Source of the DNA: Cellulomonas fulva
Lineage (GTDB): Bacteria; Actinomycetota; Actinomycetes; Actinomycetales; Cellulomonadaceae
Direction: 5' to 3'
Assembly: GCF_018531375.1 (NCBI RefSeq)
Contig: NZ_JAHBOH010000001.1
Coordinates: forward strand, 1,178,001-1,242,000
Length of the DNA stretch: 64,000 bases
The notes under the pieces were generated by a model, which searched no databases, was not told where the DNA came from, and saw only the letters and a list, made by a program, of their open reading frames with translations. Of the stretch, positions 43,678-52,162 are shown piece by piece. Position 1 is the first letter of the stretch. Every line of letters begins with the position of its first letter. Made by a program: the position numbers and the translations under genes.

Positions 43678-44708
43678 TGCTCGTCGGGACCGACTCCTCG
43701 AAGTTCCCCGGCGCGGCCGAGCGTGGCGCGGCGTGGACCTTCCGCCGCGCGTCCGAGCTCGGCCTCGACGGCGTCTTCCTGCGCAGCCCGTGGGAGCTCT
43801 CGGCGACGCTCGACGCGGGCGAGATGCGCGATGCGGTGCAGGTGGCGCGCGACGCGGGGCTCTACGTGCAGGTCGGCATCGGGAAGGTGAACCCGTTCAC
43901 GGCGCCCGAGCTCCCGCAGATCCGGGCGCACGGCGACGGCGACTACCTGCGCGGCCTCGTCCGTCTCGTCGAGCAGGTCACCGCGCTCGGGGTGCACGAC
44001 CTGTGGGCCGCCACGTGCAACTACCAGTTCCGGTACCGGTCGATCCTCGCGTGCGACCGCTTCCGCGAGGACGTCACGTGGTCCGACCAGCTCGCGGCCA
44101 CCGCGCACGTGCTCGACCGTCTGGGCCCCGTGCTGCGGGACCACGGCGCGCACCTGAACCTCGAGACCCACGAGGAGATCACGTCGCGCGAGGTGGTCGC
44201 GCTGGTCGAGGGAGCGGGGCCGGACGCGTTCGGCATCACGTTCGACACCGCCAACGTGCTGGTCCGCGGCGAGGACCCCGTGGCGGCCGCGCGTCGGGTG
44301 GCGCCGTACGTCCGCGCGACGCATGCGCGAGACGTGGCGCTGCACACCACCGCGGACGGCATCGGTCGCTTCCTCGCACCCGTGGGAGAGGGCGTCCTGG
44401 ACTGGCCGACGATCCTGCGCACGCTGCTGAGCGCGAACCCGGACCTGCCCGTCTCGATCGAGGGTGTGATCGGTATGCGCGCCGAGATGCCGCTCTGGGT
44501 GCACGACGAACGCTGGTACGACGGCGGCGTCGACGAGGCCGAGCTCGCGCAGGTGCGCCGGCTCACCGCCGACTACGAGCTGCGGGCGGCCGCGGGCGAG
44601 GTGCCGGGGCTCGTCGGGTTGCGCGCGCACCTGGACGACGAGGCCGCCCTCGACTTCGTGCTCCGCAGCGCGGCCGCGCTGCGCGCGTACGCACCGGTCG
44701 CCGCATGA
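43677..44708 (+). CDS. Xylose-isomerase-like TIM barrel, paralogue 2
   Basis: A 343-residue paralogue of the protein at 41091, with the same order of motifs: LYVQVGIGKVNP, LNLETHEEI (Glu), GITFDTANVLVRGEDP (Asp), ATHARDVAL (His retained) and VSIEGVIGMRAEMP (Glu). All four probable metal ligands are present, so this copy is more likely to be catalytically active as a divalent-metal-dependent isomerase or epimerase-type enzyme. ATG overlaps the flavoprotein stop by one base and its stop overlaps the next gene's start (ATGA). The duplicate flanks the flavoprotein gene, implying a local duplication with later divergence. Confidence 0.8.
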   Translation: MLVGTDSSKFPGAAERGAAWTFRRASELGLDGVFLRSPWELSATLDAGEMRDAVQVARDAGLYVQVGIGKVNPFTAPELPQIRAHGDGDYLRGLVRLVEQVTALGVHDLWAATCNYQFRYRSILACDRFREDVTWSDQLAATAHVLDRLGPVLRDHGAHLNLETHEEITSREVVALVEGAGPDAFGITFDTANVLVRGEDPVAAARRVAPYVRATHARDVALHTTADGIGRFLAPVGEGVLDWPTILRTLLSANPDLPVSIEGVIGMRAEMPLWVHDERWYDGGVDEAELAQVRRLTADYELRAAAGEVPGLVGLRAHLDDEAALDFVLRSAAALRAYAPVAA

Positions 44709-45994
44709 TCCTGCGGAGCGCCCGGCGGCTGCGCGAGCCCGGGCTCGTGGACGTCCGGGTCGACGACGGTCGGATCGTCGCGGTCGCGCCCGCTGGGTCG
44801 GTCCCGACCGACGACCCGCAGGGTGAGCTGGACCTCGCGGGCCGGGTGCTCCTGCCCGGCTTCGTCGAGTCCCACCTCCATCTCGACAAGGCCTGGCTCG
44901 GCGGACCACCCGGCGGCGCAGGGCTCGCGGAGGCGATCGCCTGGACCGCGCGCCGGAAGGCGCAGTTCACCGTCGCGGACGTGGCCGAGCGCGCGGGGCG
45001 GGTGGCCGAGCTCGCCGTCGCGCACGGGACGACGAGCGTGCGTGCGCACACCGAGGTCGACCCGGGTGTCGGCCTCACCGGAGTCCTGGGCGTGCTCGAG
45101 GTGGCGGAGCGGCTCGCGGGCCGGCTCCGGGTGCAGATCGCCGTGTTTCCCCAGGAGGGCCTCGCGTGCCGTCCGGGCACGTCGGCCCTCGTGCGCGAGG
45201 CGCTCCGCCTTCCCGGGACCGTCGTCGGCGGTTGCCCCTACGTGGAGGCGACGCCCGACGACGCGCGGGCCCACGTCGAGACCGTCCTGGACCTCGCCGT
45301 CGAGCACGGCGTGCCGGCCGACCTCCACCTGGACCTCGCGGACGGCGTGGACGACCCCCGGTTCCTGCTCGCCGAGCACGTCGCTCGCGCCACCGCGGAG
45401 CGCGGTCTGCAGGGCCGGGTCGCGATCGGCCACGTCACGACGCTGGCGGCGCTGGGTCGCGACCAGCGGGCGCGGGTTCTGGACCGGCTCGCCGCCGCGC
45501 AGGTGGCGGTGACCCTGCTGCCCGCCACCGACCTGCACCTGTCCGGTCGCCACGACGAGCGGGACGTCCGGCGCGGCGTCGCTCCGGTGCGCGACCTGTG
45601 GGCCGCGGGCGTCCGCACCGCGCTGTCGTCGAACAACGTGCGCAACGCGTTCACGCCGACGGGCCGCGCCGACCTGCTCGACATCGCGCTCCTGGCCGCC
45701 CGCGTCGGCCACGTGTCGGAGCAGCACGAGCTCGACCTGCTGGTGGACGCCGTGTCCACGGTGCCCGCTGCGCTCCTCGACGTCGGGGAGCCGGTCGGCC
45801 TGGTGCCCGGCGCCCGTGCCGACCTCGTCGTCCTCGACACGACGGACGCGGACGCGATCCTGCTCGACCAGCCCGCTCGGCACCTCGTGCTCAAGGCCGG
45901 CACCGTCGTGGGAGGCGCCGTCGTGGCCGGCACGGCCGCGGCCGTCCCCGCGGGCACGACCCGCAAGGCCGGCGTGCCGGCGGTGACCTCGTGA
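44705..45994 (+). CDS. Amidohydrolase, CodA-like, with Asp-to-Asn change at the metal site
   Basis: A 429-residue amidohydrolase of the cytosine-deaminase branch, distinct from the one at 32070. ESHLHLDKAW carries the first metal His pair; PADLHLDLADG and VAIGHVTTLAAL follow. At the conserved Asp position near the C-terminus it reads LSSNNVRNAFTPTG where CodA has HDD and the other island enzyme has TDN, so the usual Asp ligand is Asn. This occurs in some CodA-like proteins of unknown activity. It may have shifted substrate or metal use. ATG overlaps the TIM-barrel stop; its stop overlaps the next gene (GTGA). Confidence 0.82.
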   Translation: MILRSARRLREPGLVDVRVDDGRIVAVAPAGSVPTDDPQGELDLAGRVLLPGFVESHLHLDKAWLGGPPGGAGLAEAIAWTARRKAQFTVADVAERAGRVAELAVAHGTTSVRAHTEVDPGVGLTGVLGVLEVAERLAGRLRVQIAVFPQEGLACRPGTSALVREALRLPGTVVGGCPYVEATPDDARAHVETVLDLAVEHGVPADLHLDLADGVDDPRFLLAEHVARATAERGLQGRVAIGHVTTLAALGRDQRARVLDRLAAAQVAVTLLPATDLHLSGRHDERDVRRGVAPVRDLWAAGVRTALSSNNVRNAFTPTGRADLLDIALLAARVGHVSEQHELDLLVDAVSTVPAALLDVGEPVGLVPGARADLVVLDTTDADAILLDQPARHLVLKAGTVVGGAVVAGTAAAVPAGTTRKAGVPAVTS

Positions 45995-46710
45995 CGGCGG
46001 CAGCCGGCACCGCCCCGGCGCTCGAGACGGCGACGCCTGCGACCGGACGCGTCCAGGTGGCCCTCATGCTCGCCCTCACCTTCACCACCGGCATCGCCGA
46101 CGCGGTGGGCTACCTGGGCCTCGACCGCGTGTTCACCGCGAACATGACGGGCAACGTCGTCATCCTCGGCATGGCGTTGGCGGGTGCCGACGGTCTCCCG
46201 GTGCTGGGCCCCTCCGTGGCGCTCGGCGGCTTCCTCGCCGGAGCGCTCGCGGCAGGTCGGCTGCTCCGCCGGGCGCCGGCAGGCTGGTCCGTCCGGACGA
46301 CGACGGCGTTCACCGCGGCGGCCACCGGGTGTCTCGTGGTCGCCGCCGCGACCCTGGTCCGTCCGCCCGTGGCACCGAGTGCGTACGCCGCGGTCGTGAC
46401 CGGCGCGCTCGCGGCCGCCCTCGGGATCCAGGCAGCCGCCGCGAGACGTCTCGCGGTCCGTGACGTCACGACGGTCGTGGTGACCTCGACGTTGACGGGT
46501 CTCGCCGCCGACTCCCGCCTCGCGGGCGGCCCCGGCGTGGGCGGCGGCCGCCGCGTGCTCGTCGTCGTGCTGCTGACCGCGGGCGCGGCGGTCGGCGCGC
46601 TGCTGCTGACCGCCGGGGGCGACCGCGGCGTGGGGCTGGGTGCGCTCGTCGCCGGGCTCGGCTCGGCGGTCTGCGTCCTCGTCGGGCACCGCCGAGGGCG
46701 GTCGTCGTGA
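45991..46710 (+). CDS. DUF1275 (YoaK) family membrane protein
   Basis: A 239-residue membrane protein with about six hydrophobic segments and the DUF1275 hallmark DAVGYLGLDRVFTANMTGNVVILGMALAG. Family function is unknown; it is often proposed as a small transporter. Its position inside the island operon, coupled at both ends by GTGA overlaps, suggests import or export of a pathway compound. GTG start. Confidence 0.82.
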   Translation: MTAAAGTAPALETATPATGRVQVALMLALTFTTGIADAVGYLGLDRVFTANMTGNVVILGMALAGADGLPVLGPSVALGGFLAGALAAGRLLRRAPAGWSVRTTTAFTAAATGCLVVAAATLVRPPVAPSAYAAVVTGALAAALGIQAAAARRLAVRDVTTVVVTSTLTGLAADSRLAGGPGVGGGRRVLVVVLLTAGAAVGALLLTAGGDRGVGLGALVAGLGSAVCVLVGHRRGRSS

Positions 46711-47834
46711 GCGTGCTCGCGCGCGGAGGCCCTGCCGCGACGGTGGCGGCGGACCCGTTCGTCGTCCTGCAGCCGGGCCTGGGTCCGATCCGCGCCACCA
46801 CGTACCTGCCCGCGACCCCGGAGACCGTCCGCTGGGGCCGGTTGCCGTGCGGGTCCGACGAGGCCGTCCTCGAGGTCGCGCCCGGCACCGAGGTCACGAT
46901 CGACACCGTGAGCCACGAGGGTCTGCTACCGGACCAGGGCGACCCGGTCGCGTTCTTCGGGTCGCACGGCGTCCCGCCGGAGGCCGTGCTTCGGGACGCG
47001 GTCGAGATCGCGGCGCGGGTGTCCCGCGGGCCGTCCGACGGCCCGCACGTCGTGACGGGGCCGGTGCGGGTGACGGGAGCGCAGCCGGGAGACCTGCTCG
47101 CGGTCACCGTGGTCGAGGCGCTGCCGCGGGTGCCGTACGGGGTGGTCTCGAACCGGCACGGACGGGGTGCGCTGCCCGGCGAGCTCCCGCGCACCCCCGG
47201 GACCGTGAGCGTCTTCACGCCGGTGCGATCCCGTCCCGACGGCGCGGTCGGATGCCTCCCGCTGGTCGACGGCGGTCCGCGGGTCGTCGAGTTCCCGCTC
47301 GCCCCCTTCCCGGGGATCGTGGGGGTCGCGACGGACGGCGACCGTCGCGTGCACTCGGTCCCGCCCGGTGCCCACGGCGGCAACATCGACGTCAACCTGC
47401 TGACCGCCGGGTCCACGGTCCTGCTCCCGGTGCAGGTCGCCGGGGCGCTCGCGTACGTCGGGGACCCGCACTTCGCCCAGGGCAACGGGGAGGTCGCCCT
47501 CACGGCGCTGGAGGCCTCGCTGCGGCTCACCCTCCGGTTCGACGTGGTGCCGGCCGACGTCGCGAGGTCGCGGTTCGGCGACCTGACCGGCCCGGTGGTG
47601 CAGACCCCGGAGCTCCTGGTGCCGATGGGCCTCGACCCGGACCTCGGTGAGGCGATGCGCGCCTGCGTCCGGCAGTCGCTCGGCCTGCTCGTCGCGCGGT
47701 ACGGCATGGCGGAGCACCTCGCGTACGCGTACCTGTCCGCCGCGACGGACTTCGAGGTGAGTCAGGTGGTCGACCAGGTCGTCGGCGTGCACGCCCGCAT
47801 CCGCCTCGCGGACTTCGAGCGGGTGCCCTCGTGA
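46707..47834 (+). CDS. Acetamidase/formamidase-family protein
   Basis: A 375-residue cytosolic protein of the FmdA/AmdA family, Zn-dependent amidases releasing ammonia from formamide or acetamide. Visible motifs: EVTIDTVSHEG near the N-terminus, GPHVVTGPVRVTGAQPGDLLAV, PGAHGGNIDVNLLTAGSTVLLPVQVAGALAYVGDPHFAQGNGEVALTALE in overlapping segments, typical of the family core. Formamide or a similar short amide may be an end product of ring cleavage by the upstream enzymes. GTG overlaps the DUF1275 stop; the stop overlaps the amidase start (GTGA). Confidence 0.85.
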   Translation: MSVLARGGPAATVAADPFVVLQPGLGPIRATTYLPATPETVRWGRLPCGSDEAVLEVAPGTEVTIDTVSHEGLLPDQGDPVAFFGSHGVPPEAVLRDAVEIAARVSRGPSDGPHVVTGPVRVTGAQPGDLLAVTVVEALPRVPYGVVSNRHGRGALPGELPRTPGTVSVFTPVRSRPDGAVGCLPLVDGGPRVVEFPLAPFPGIVGVATDGDRRVHSVPPGAHGGNIDVNLLTAGSTVLLPVQVAGALAYVGDPHFAQGNGEVALTALEASLRLTLRFDVVPADVARSRFGDLTGPVVQTPELLVPMGLDPDLGEAMRACVRQSLGLLVARYGMAEHLAYAYLSAATDFEVSQVVDQVVGVHARIRLADFERVPS

Positions 47835-49381
47835 CGACGAGCGCTCGCACCGTGGCTGCCGCGGAACGGCTGCCCTCGGACCTGCTCGCCGCCGTCGAGC
47901 GGTACGAGCGTGCGGTCGTCGCCGACGACGTCACGACGCTCGACGAGATGTTCGCGCCCGGACCGGCGACGCTGCGCGGCGACGACGCGGGCCTGCTCGT
48001 CGGCCACGACGCGATCGGTGCCTTCCGGGCCGGCCGCGGCGGTGTCGCTCCGCGCGTCCTGGATCGGCTGGAGGCGCGTCGGCTGGCCGCCGACTGCTGG
48101 CTCGTCGTCGCCGTCTCGCGGTACGTCGGCGGTGGGAGCGGCCTGCAGACGCAGGTCTGGCGCCGCGACGACGGGCGCTGGGTGGTCGTCGCTGCCCACG
48201 TCACGCCACGGCCGCGCACCTTCGACCGGTCGGTGTGGCGCGTCGTCGGCGACCCGCTGGTGCCGGGCGCGTCCGCCGGGCCGCTGGCCGGACTGCGCGT
48301 CGCGGTCAAGGACGTCGTCGCCGTGGCCGGCCAGCGGATCGGCGCGGGCAACCCGACGTGGCTCGCGGCGGCGGGCCTCGAGCCGGCGCACGCCCCGGTG
48401 GTCGAGGCGCTCGTCGCGGCGGGCGCCGAGCTCGTCGGCATCGCGCGCACCGACGAGCTCGCGTACTCCCTCGCGGGGGACAACGTGCACCACGGCACGC
48501 CACCGAACCCCAGCGCGCCCGGCGCGCTCCCCGGTGGCTCCTCGAGCGGCCCGGCGTCGGCCGTCAGCCTCGGCCAGGCGGACCTCGGGCTCGCGACCGA
48601 CACCGCGGGCTCGATCCGGGTCCCCGCCTCGTACCAGGGCCTGTGGGGATTGCGGACCACGCACGGTCGCGTGTCGCGCACCGGCGTCCTTCCTCTCGCG
48701 CCCTCGTTCGACACCGTCGGCTGGCTCACCCGCGACGCCGCCTCGTTGCTGCGCACGACGCAGGCGCTGCTCCCGGACGGGGTCGGGGTGCCCGGACCGC
48801 TGCTGCTGGCGGTCGAGACGCTCGACGAGGTCGACCCGGCGATGCGGGACGCATTCCTGGCGGCAGCCGAGGGGCTCGCGGTGGAGCGCGTCTCGGTCGG
48901 TGCCCTCGAGCCGGTCGCCGAGGCGTTCCGTGTGGTGCAGGGGGCGGAGGCGTGGCGTGCGCACGGTGCCTGGTGCACCGCGCACCCCGCGGCACTCGGC
49001 GGCGCGGTCGCCCGGCGGTTCCGCGCCGCGGCGGACGTGACCGAGGACGACGAGCGCCGGGCGCGGGACACCCTCGCGGGGCACCGGGCCGCGCTGCGGG
49101 ACCTGATCGGCGACGGTGCGCTGGTGCTGCCGGCGGCGCCCGGTCCGGCGCCGTCCCGTAGTGCGGGAGCCGCCGCGCTCGATGCGGTGCGCACCCGGCT
49201 GCTGCGGCTCACCGCTCTCGCCGGGGCCGCCGGGCTCCCGTCCGTGGCGGTGCCGTGGCTCGCGACGGCCGCAGGCCCTGTCGGCGCCTGCCTCGTCGGG
49301 CCCGCGGGGAGCGACGTCGCACTGGTGCGTCGTGCGGCAGAGATCGCCCCGGTGCCGCCACCCGCGCGCGGTGCCCGGTGA
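47831..49381 (+). CDS. AtzH/HpxZ-like domain fused to amidase-signature hydrolase
   Basis: A 516-residue fusion. Residues ~18-128 match DUF3225 (HpxZ/AtzH, NTF2-like fold): YERAVVADDVTTLDEMF, then GHDAIGAFRAGRG and QTQVWRRDDGRWVVVAAHV. Residues ~150-510 are an amidase-signature domain with the catalytic Lys160 (LRVAVKDVVAV), cis-Ser237 (GGSSSGPAS) and nucleophile Ser261 (DTAGSIRVPAS). AtzH acts on 1,3-dicarboxyurea in cyanuric acid breakdown, and HpxZ accompanies amidases in oxalurate use, so a small ureide or N-carboxyamide substrate is likely. Both are usually separate genes. Last gene of the operon; GTG overlaps the formamidase stop. Confidence 0.85.
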   Translation: MTTSARTVAAAERLPSDLLAAVERYERAVVADDVTTLDEMFAPGPATLRGDDAGLLVGHDAIGAFRAGRGGVAPRVLDRLEARRLAADCWLVVAVSRYVGGGSGLQTQVWRRDDGRWVVVAAHVTPRPRTFDRSVWRVVGDPLVPGASAGPLAGLRVAVKDVVAVAGQRIGAGNPTWLAAAGLEPAHAPVVEALVAAGAELVGIARTDELAYSLAGDNVHHGTPPNPSAPGALPGGSSSGPASAVSLGQADLGLATDTAGSIRVPASYQGLWGLRTTHGRVSRTGVLPLAPSFDTVGWLTRDAASLLRTTQALLPDGVGVPGPLLLAVETLDEVDPAMRDAFLAAAEGLAVERVSVGALEPVAEAFRVVQGAEAWRAHGAWCTAHPAALGGAVARRFRAAADVTEDDERRARDTLAGHRAALRDLIGDGALVLPAAPGPAPSRSAGAAALDAVRTRLLRLTALAGAAGLPSVAVPWLATAAGPVGACLVGPAGSDVALVRRAAEIAPVPPPARGAR

Positions 49382-49477
49382 ACGTCCTCCTCCCGGACCG
49401 GACCGCCGATGCTCGGCGGGCGTTGGATACGCTGCCCGCCGGGTGCGAGACCCGCTGACCAACGAGACGGGGGCAAG

Positions 49478-50419
49478 GTGGCGTCGATCCGGTCGCTGCG
49501 CAAGCTGCGCACGGTGGGCGGTGGCACGGACGCGGAGCGCGTCGCGTGGCTGCGTGAGGTGACCGCCCGCGCGGGGCACACCAACGTCTTCAACGTGACG
49601 CTCGCGCGCACAGGCGACCGGCTGCACGTGGCGTGGCGAGCGCTCCCGGCCGGCGGCGAGCGGCCGTTCCACGCGTTCTGCACCGCGGTCGACGTGGACG
49701 GCGGCAACCCCGGGGAGGTCGTGGACCTCACGGCGCACGCGGCGGCGCACGGCGTGCCGGTGGTCGCGGACCCGAAGCTCTTCGTCGCGCACGGCAAGGT
49801 CTACGTCACGTTCAACACGGGCTTCGTCGCGGCGCCCGAGCGCAACGACGTGTACGTCATGCGCGTCGCGCCGCACCTGCGCGCGCCGCAGCGGTGCGTG
49901 CTCGACCAGCGCCGCCGCATCGAGAAGAACTGGGTCTTCTTCCCGCACCCGGCGGGCGGGCTCGGCGCCGTGCACCGTATCGGTCCACTGGTGCAGCTGG
50001 TCCAGACCGACGGCGGCCTGGGCAAGGACGGCCCGCTCGGGTTCTCGCGGCTGCCCGGGGTGGAGCGGCCGAGCGCCGCCCTGGGCCTCACGCTCGGGAC
50101 CCCGCTCTACCGCGACGGGGACCGGTACTACGGGATCGTCCACGAGAAGCGGAAGTACCGGCGCCGCGCGCTCTACCTCGGCCGGCCCGCCGTGTTCGAG
50201 GGGCTCGGGACGTCGGACGCCCGCGTCCGCGTGAGCGACCTGCGCCTGGTGCACTCGTGGCGCGCGATGCTGCCGCACCGGGCCCGCTTCAACCCGTCCC
50301 TGCTGTCGGCCACCTACTTCTCGGGCATCACCAAGCTCGACGGCGGCCTGGTGCTGGGCTACGGGATCAACGACAAGGACTTCGGGATCACGAAGGTGGA
50401 CCGGTCGCTGTGGAGCTGA
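49478..50419 (+). CDS. Beta-propeller protein, GH43/GH130-like fold, unknown function
   Basis: A 313-residue soluble protein rich in beta-strands. The phrase ADPKLFVAHGKVYVTFNTG is the EDPR/KLF-type blade seen in five-bladed beta-propeller glycosidases and phosphorylases (GH43/GH130-like), and EKNWVFFPHPAGGL matches the KNW-F motif of uncharacterised propellers beside glycan-modification genes. No clear catalytic acid set is visible. GTG start with AAGG immediately upstream; the end overlaps the pyruvyl-transferase gene by 10 bases. Likely acts together with that gene on a surface polysaccharide (inference). Confidence 0.65.
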   Translation: MASIRSLRKLRTVGGGTDAERVAWLREVTARAGHTNVFNVTLARTGDRLHVAWRALPAGGERPFHAFCTAVDVDGGNPGEVVDLTAHAAAHGVPVVADPKLFVAHGKVYVTFNTGFVAAPERNDVYVMRVAPHLRAPQRCVLDQRRRIEKNWVFFPHPAGGLGAVHRIGPLVQLVQTDGGLGKDGPLGFSRLPGVERPSAALGLTLGTPLYRDGDRYYGIVHEKRKYRRRALYLGRPAVFEGLGTSDARVRVSDLRLVHSWRAMLPHRARFNPSLLSATYFSGITKLDGGLVLGYGINDKDFGITKVDRSLWS

Positions 50420-51204
50420 GGAGCTTCTTCTGGGACCCGACCGGCGAGGGCGCCGGGTGGCGGGTCGGCAACGCGGGCGACGTGTTCAACCGCGACCTCG
50501 TCGACTTCCTGTACGGCGTGCGGATGCGCAACGCCCCCAAGGCCGGCGAGCGGCTGCTGCTCGTCGGGTCGACGGTGCACCGCGTGCTGCCCGGCGACGT
50601 CGTGTGCGGCGTGGGGCACAAGGGCAGCCCGATCCCACCGGCGAGCGAGGTGCCGGGCGTGCGGGTCCTGGGCGTGCGGGGACCGCTGACGCTCGAGGCC
50701 GTGCGCGACGCCGGGTACGACGTGAGCGACGTGCGGTTCCAGTACGACCCGGGACTGCTGGTGCGGGTCATGTACGCCGGCATGCTGACGACGGTCCGGC
50801 CCGTCCCCGGACGCACCATCTTCGTGCCGCACTACCGCGAGCGCCCGCAGTTCGCCGCTCGGACCGACGTGCGCGTGGTGGACATCGACTGCACGCCGCG
50901 GGACCTCGTGCTGGAGATCCTGCAGGCCGAGCACGTGTACTCCTCGTCCCTGCACGGCGTGATCTTCGCGCACGCGCTCGGCCGGCCGTGCACGCTCGTC
51001 GCGCCGCTGACCGCGGAGCCGGAGCTGAAGTACCGCGACTACCTCGCGTCCGTCGGCGTCCCCTGGCGCACGCCACCGGACCTCGACGCCGCGCTCCGCG
51101 AGCCCAAGCCGACGAGCCCCGTCGAGGTGGCGCTCACGCTCGACGACTTCGCGTTCCCCACGCTCGACGAGCTGCGCGCCGCCCGGGTGGTCCGCGGCAG
51201 CTGA
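50410..51204 (+). CDS. Polysaccharide pyruvyl transferase-family protein
   Basis: A 264-residue protein similar to CsaB/ExoV-type pyruvyl (ketal) transferases. It starts with an N-terminal NAGDVFNRDLVDFLYG, typical of the family's GN-GD beginning, and has the second-half motif HVYSSSLHGVIFAHALGRPCTLV, in which SSSLHG is the conserved substrate site. It probably modifies cell-surface glycan, giving a negative charge that binds S-layer or other proteins. GTG start overlaps the beta-propeller gene by 10 bases, so the two are coupled. A short convergent gap to the CDF gene follows. Confidence 0.83.
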   Translation: MELRSFFWDPTGEGAGWRVGNAGDVFNRDLVDFLYGVRMRNAPKAGERLLLVGSTVHRVLPGDVVCGVGHKGSPIPPASEVPGVRVLGVRGPLTLEAVRDAGYDVSDVRFQYDPGLLVRVMYAGMLTTVRPVPGRTIFVPHYRERPQFAARTDVRVVDIDCTPRDLVLEILQAEHVYSSSLHGVIFAHALGRPCTLVAPLTAEPELKYRDYLASVGVPWRTPPDLDAALREPKPTSPVEVALTLDDFAFPTLDELRAARVVRGS

Positions 51205-51247
51205 GGCGTGCGCCCCGGTGGCGGTGCGGTGCTCCGGCGCCGGGGGC

Positions 51248-52162
51248 TCACGGGTGCCCGGGCGCCTCGTGCGACGCGTGCGCCGACGGCTCGATCTGGA
51301 ACGTGGAGTGCTCGACGGACACGTCGAAGTGGTGCGCCACGCACTCCTGGAGCGTGTCGAGGATCTGCGGGACGTGGCCGGTGGTGAAGCAGCGGGCGTC
51401 GACGACGACGTGCGCGGACAGGGTCGGCAGCCCGGTCGCGATCAGCGACGCGTGCAGGTCGTGCACCTCCAGGACGTGGTCGACGCCGAGCAGGTGCTCG
51501 CGCACGTCGCCCAGGTCGAGCCCCGGGGGCGTCGTCTCGAGGAGGACGGACGTCGCCTCGCGGAGGATCTTCAGCGCGCGCGGCAGGATCAGGGCGCCGA
51601 TCAGCAGGCCGGCCACGGCGTCGGCCTGCTGCCAGCCGGTCGTCGCGATCACGACCGCCGCGACGATCACCCCGACCGAGCCCAGCGCGTCGTTCAGCAC
51701 CTCGAGGAACGCGGCCCGCAGGTTGAGGCTCGACGAGCGGCCGCCGGCGAGCACCAGCAGGGACACGAGGTTCCCGACGAGCCCGACGACGCCGAACACG
51801 ACGAGCTCGCCGGACGGGATGTCCGGCGGCGAGAACAGCCGCTGCACGCCCTCGACCAGCACGTACACGCCGACCGCCAGCAGCACCGCGGACTGCGCGA
51901 GCGCGGCGAGCACCTCGGCCCGCCGGAACCCCCAGGTGCGCTGCGGGGTCGGGGGCCTGAGCACCAGCGTCGCGGCGACGAGCGCGATCAGCAGCCCCGC
52001 CGCGTCGGTGAGCATGTGCGCGGTGTCGACGAGCAGGGCGAGCGAGCCGGTGAGCAGCGCGCCGACGGCCTGCGCGACCAGGATGACCGTGGTGATGCCG
52101 AACGCGACCGCGAGCCGGCGCCGGTCGGCGTCCGCACCGTGGTGATGGTGGTCGTGGCTCAT
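51248..52162 (-). CDS. CDF-family zinc/cation efflux protein
   Basis: A 304-residue cation diffusion facilitator. The N-terminus has a His-rich metal-binding start (SHDHHHHGADAD). Six helices follow, with the metal-site motifs LLVDTAHMLTDAAG in TM2 and LNDALGSVGV in TM5 (HxxxD and NxxxD pattern). The C-terminal cytosolic domain ends with SAHASHEAPGHP, another His cluster. It exports Zn2+ or similar metals in exchange for protons. ATG overlaps the stop of an ArsR regulator gene (ATGA), so the pair forms an efflux operon. Confidence 0.92.
   Translation of the reverse strand: MSHDHHHHGADADRRRLAVAFGITTVILVAQAVGALLTGSLALLVDTAHMLTDAAGLLIALVAATLVLRPPTPQRTWGFRRAEVLAALAQSAVLLAVGVYVLVEGVQRLFSPPDIPSGELVVFGVVGLVGNLVSLLVLAGGRSSSLNLRAAFLEVLNDALGSVGVIVAAVVIATTGWQQADAVAGLLIGALILPRALKILREATSVLLETTPPGLDLGDVREHLLGVDHVLEVHDLHASLIATGLPTLSAHVVVDARCFTTGHVPQILDTLQECVAHHFDVSVEHSTFQIEPSAHASHEAPGHP

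Noticed and set aside
41091..44708. The two TIM barrels as an assembly duplication
   Set aside because: They differ at many positions, including lengths and key residues, so they are genuine paralogues.
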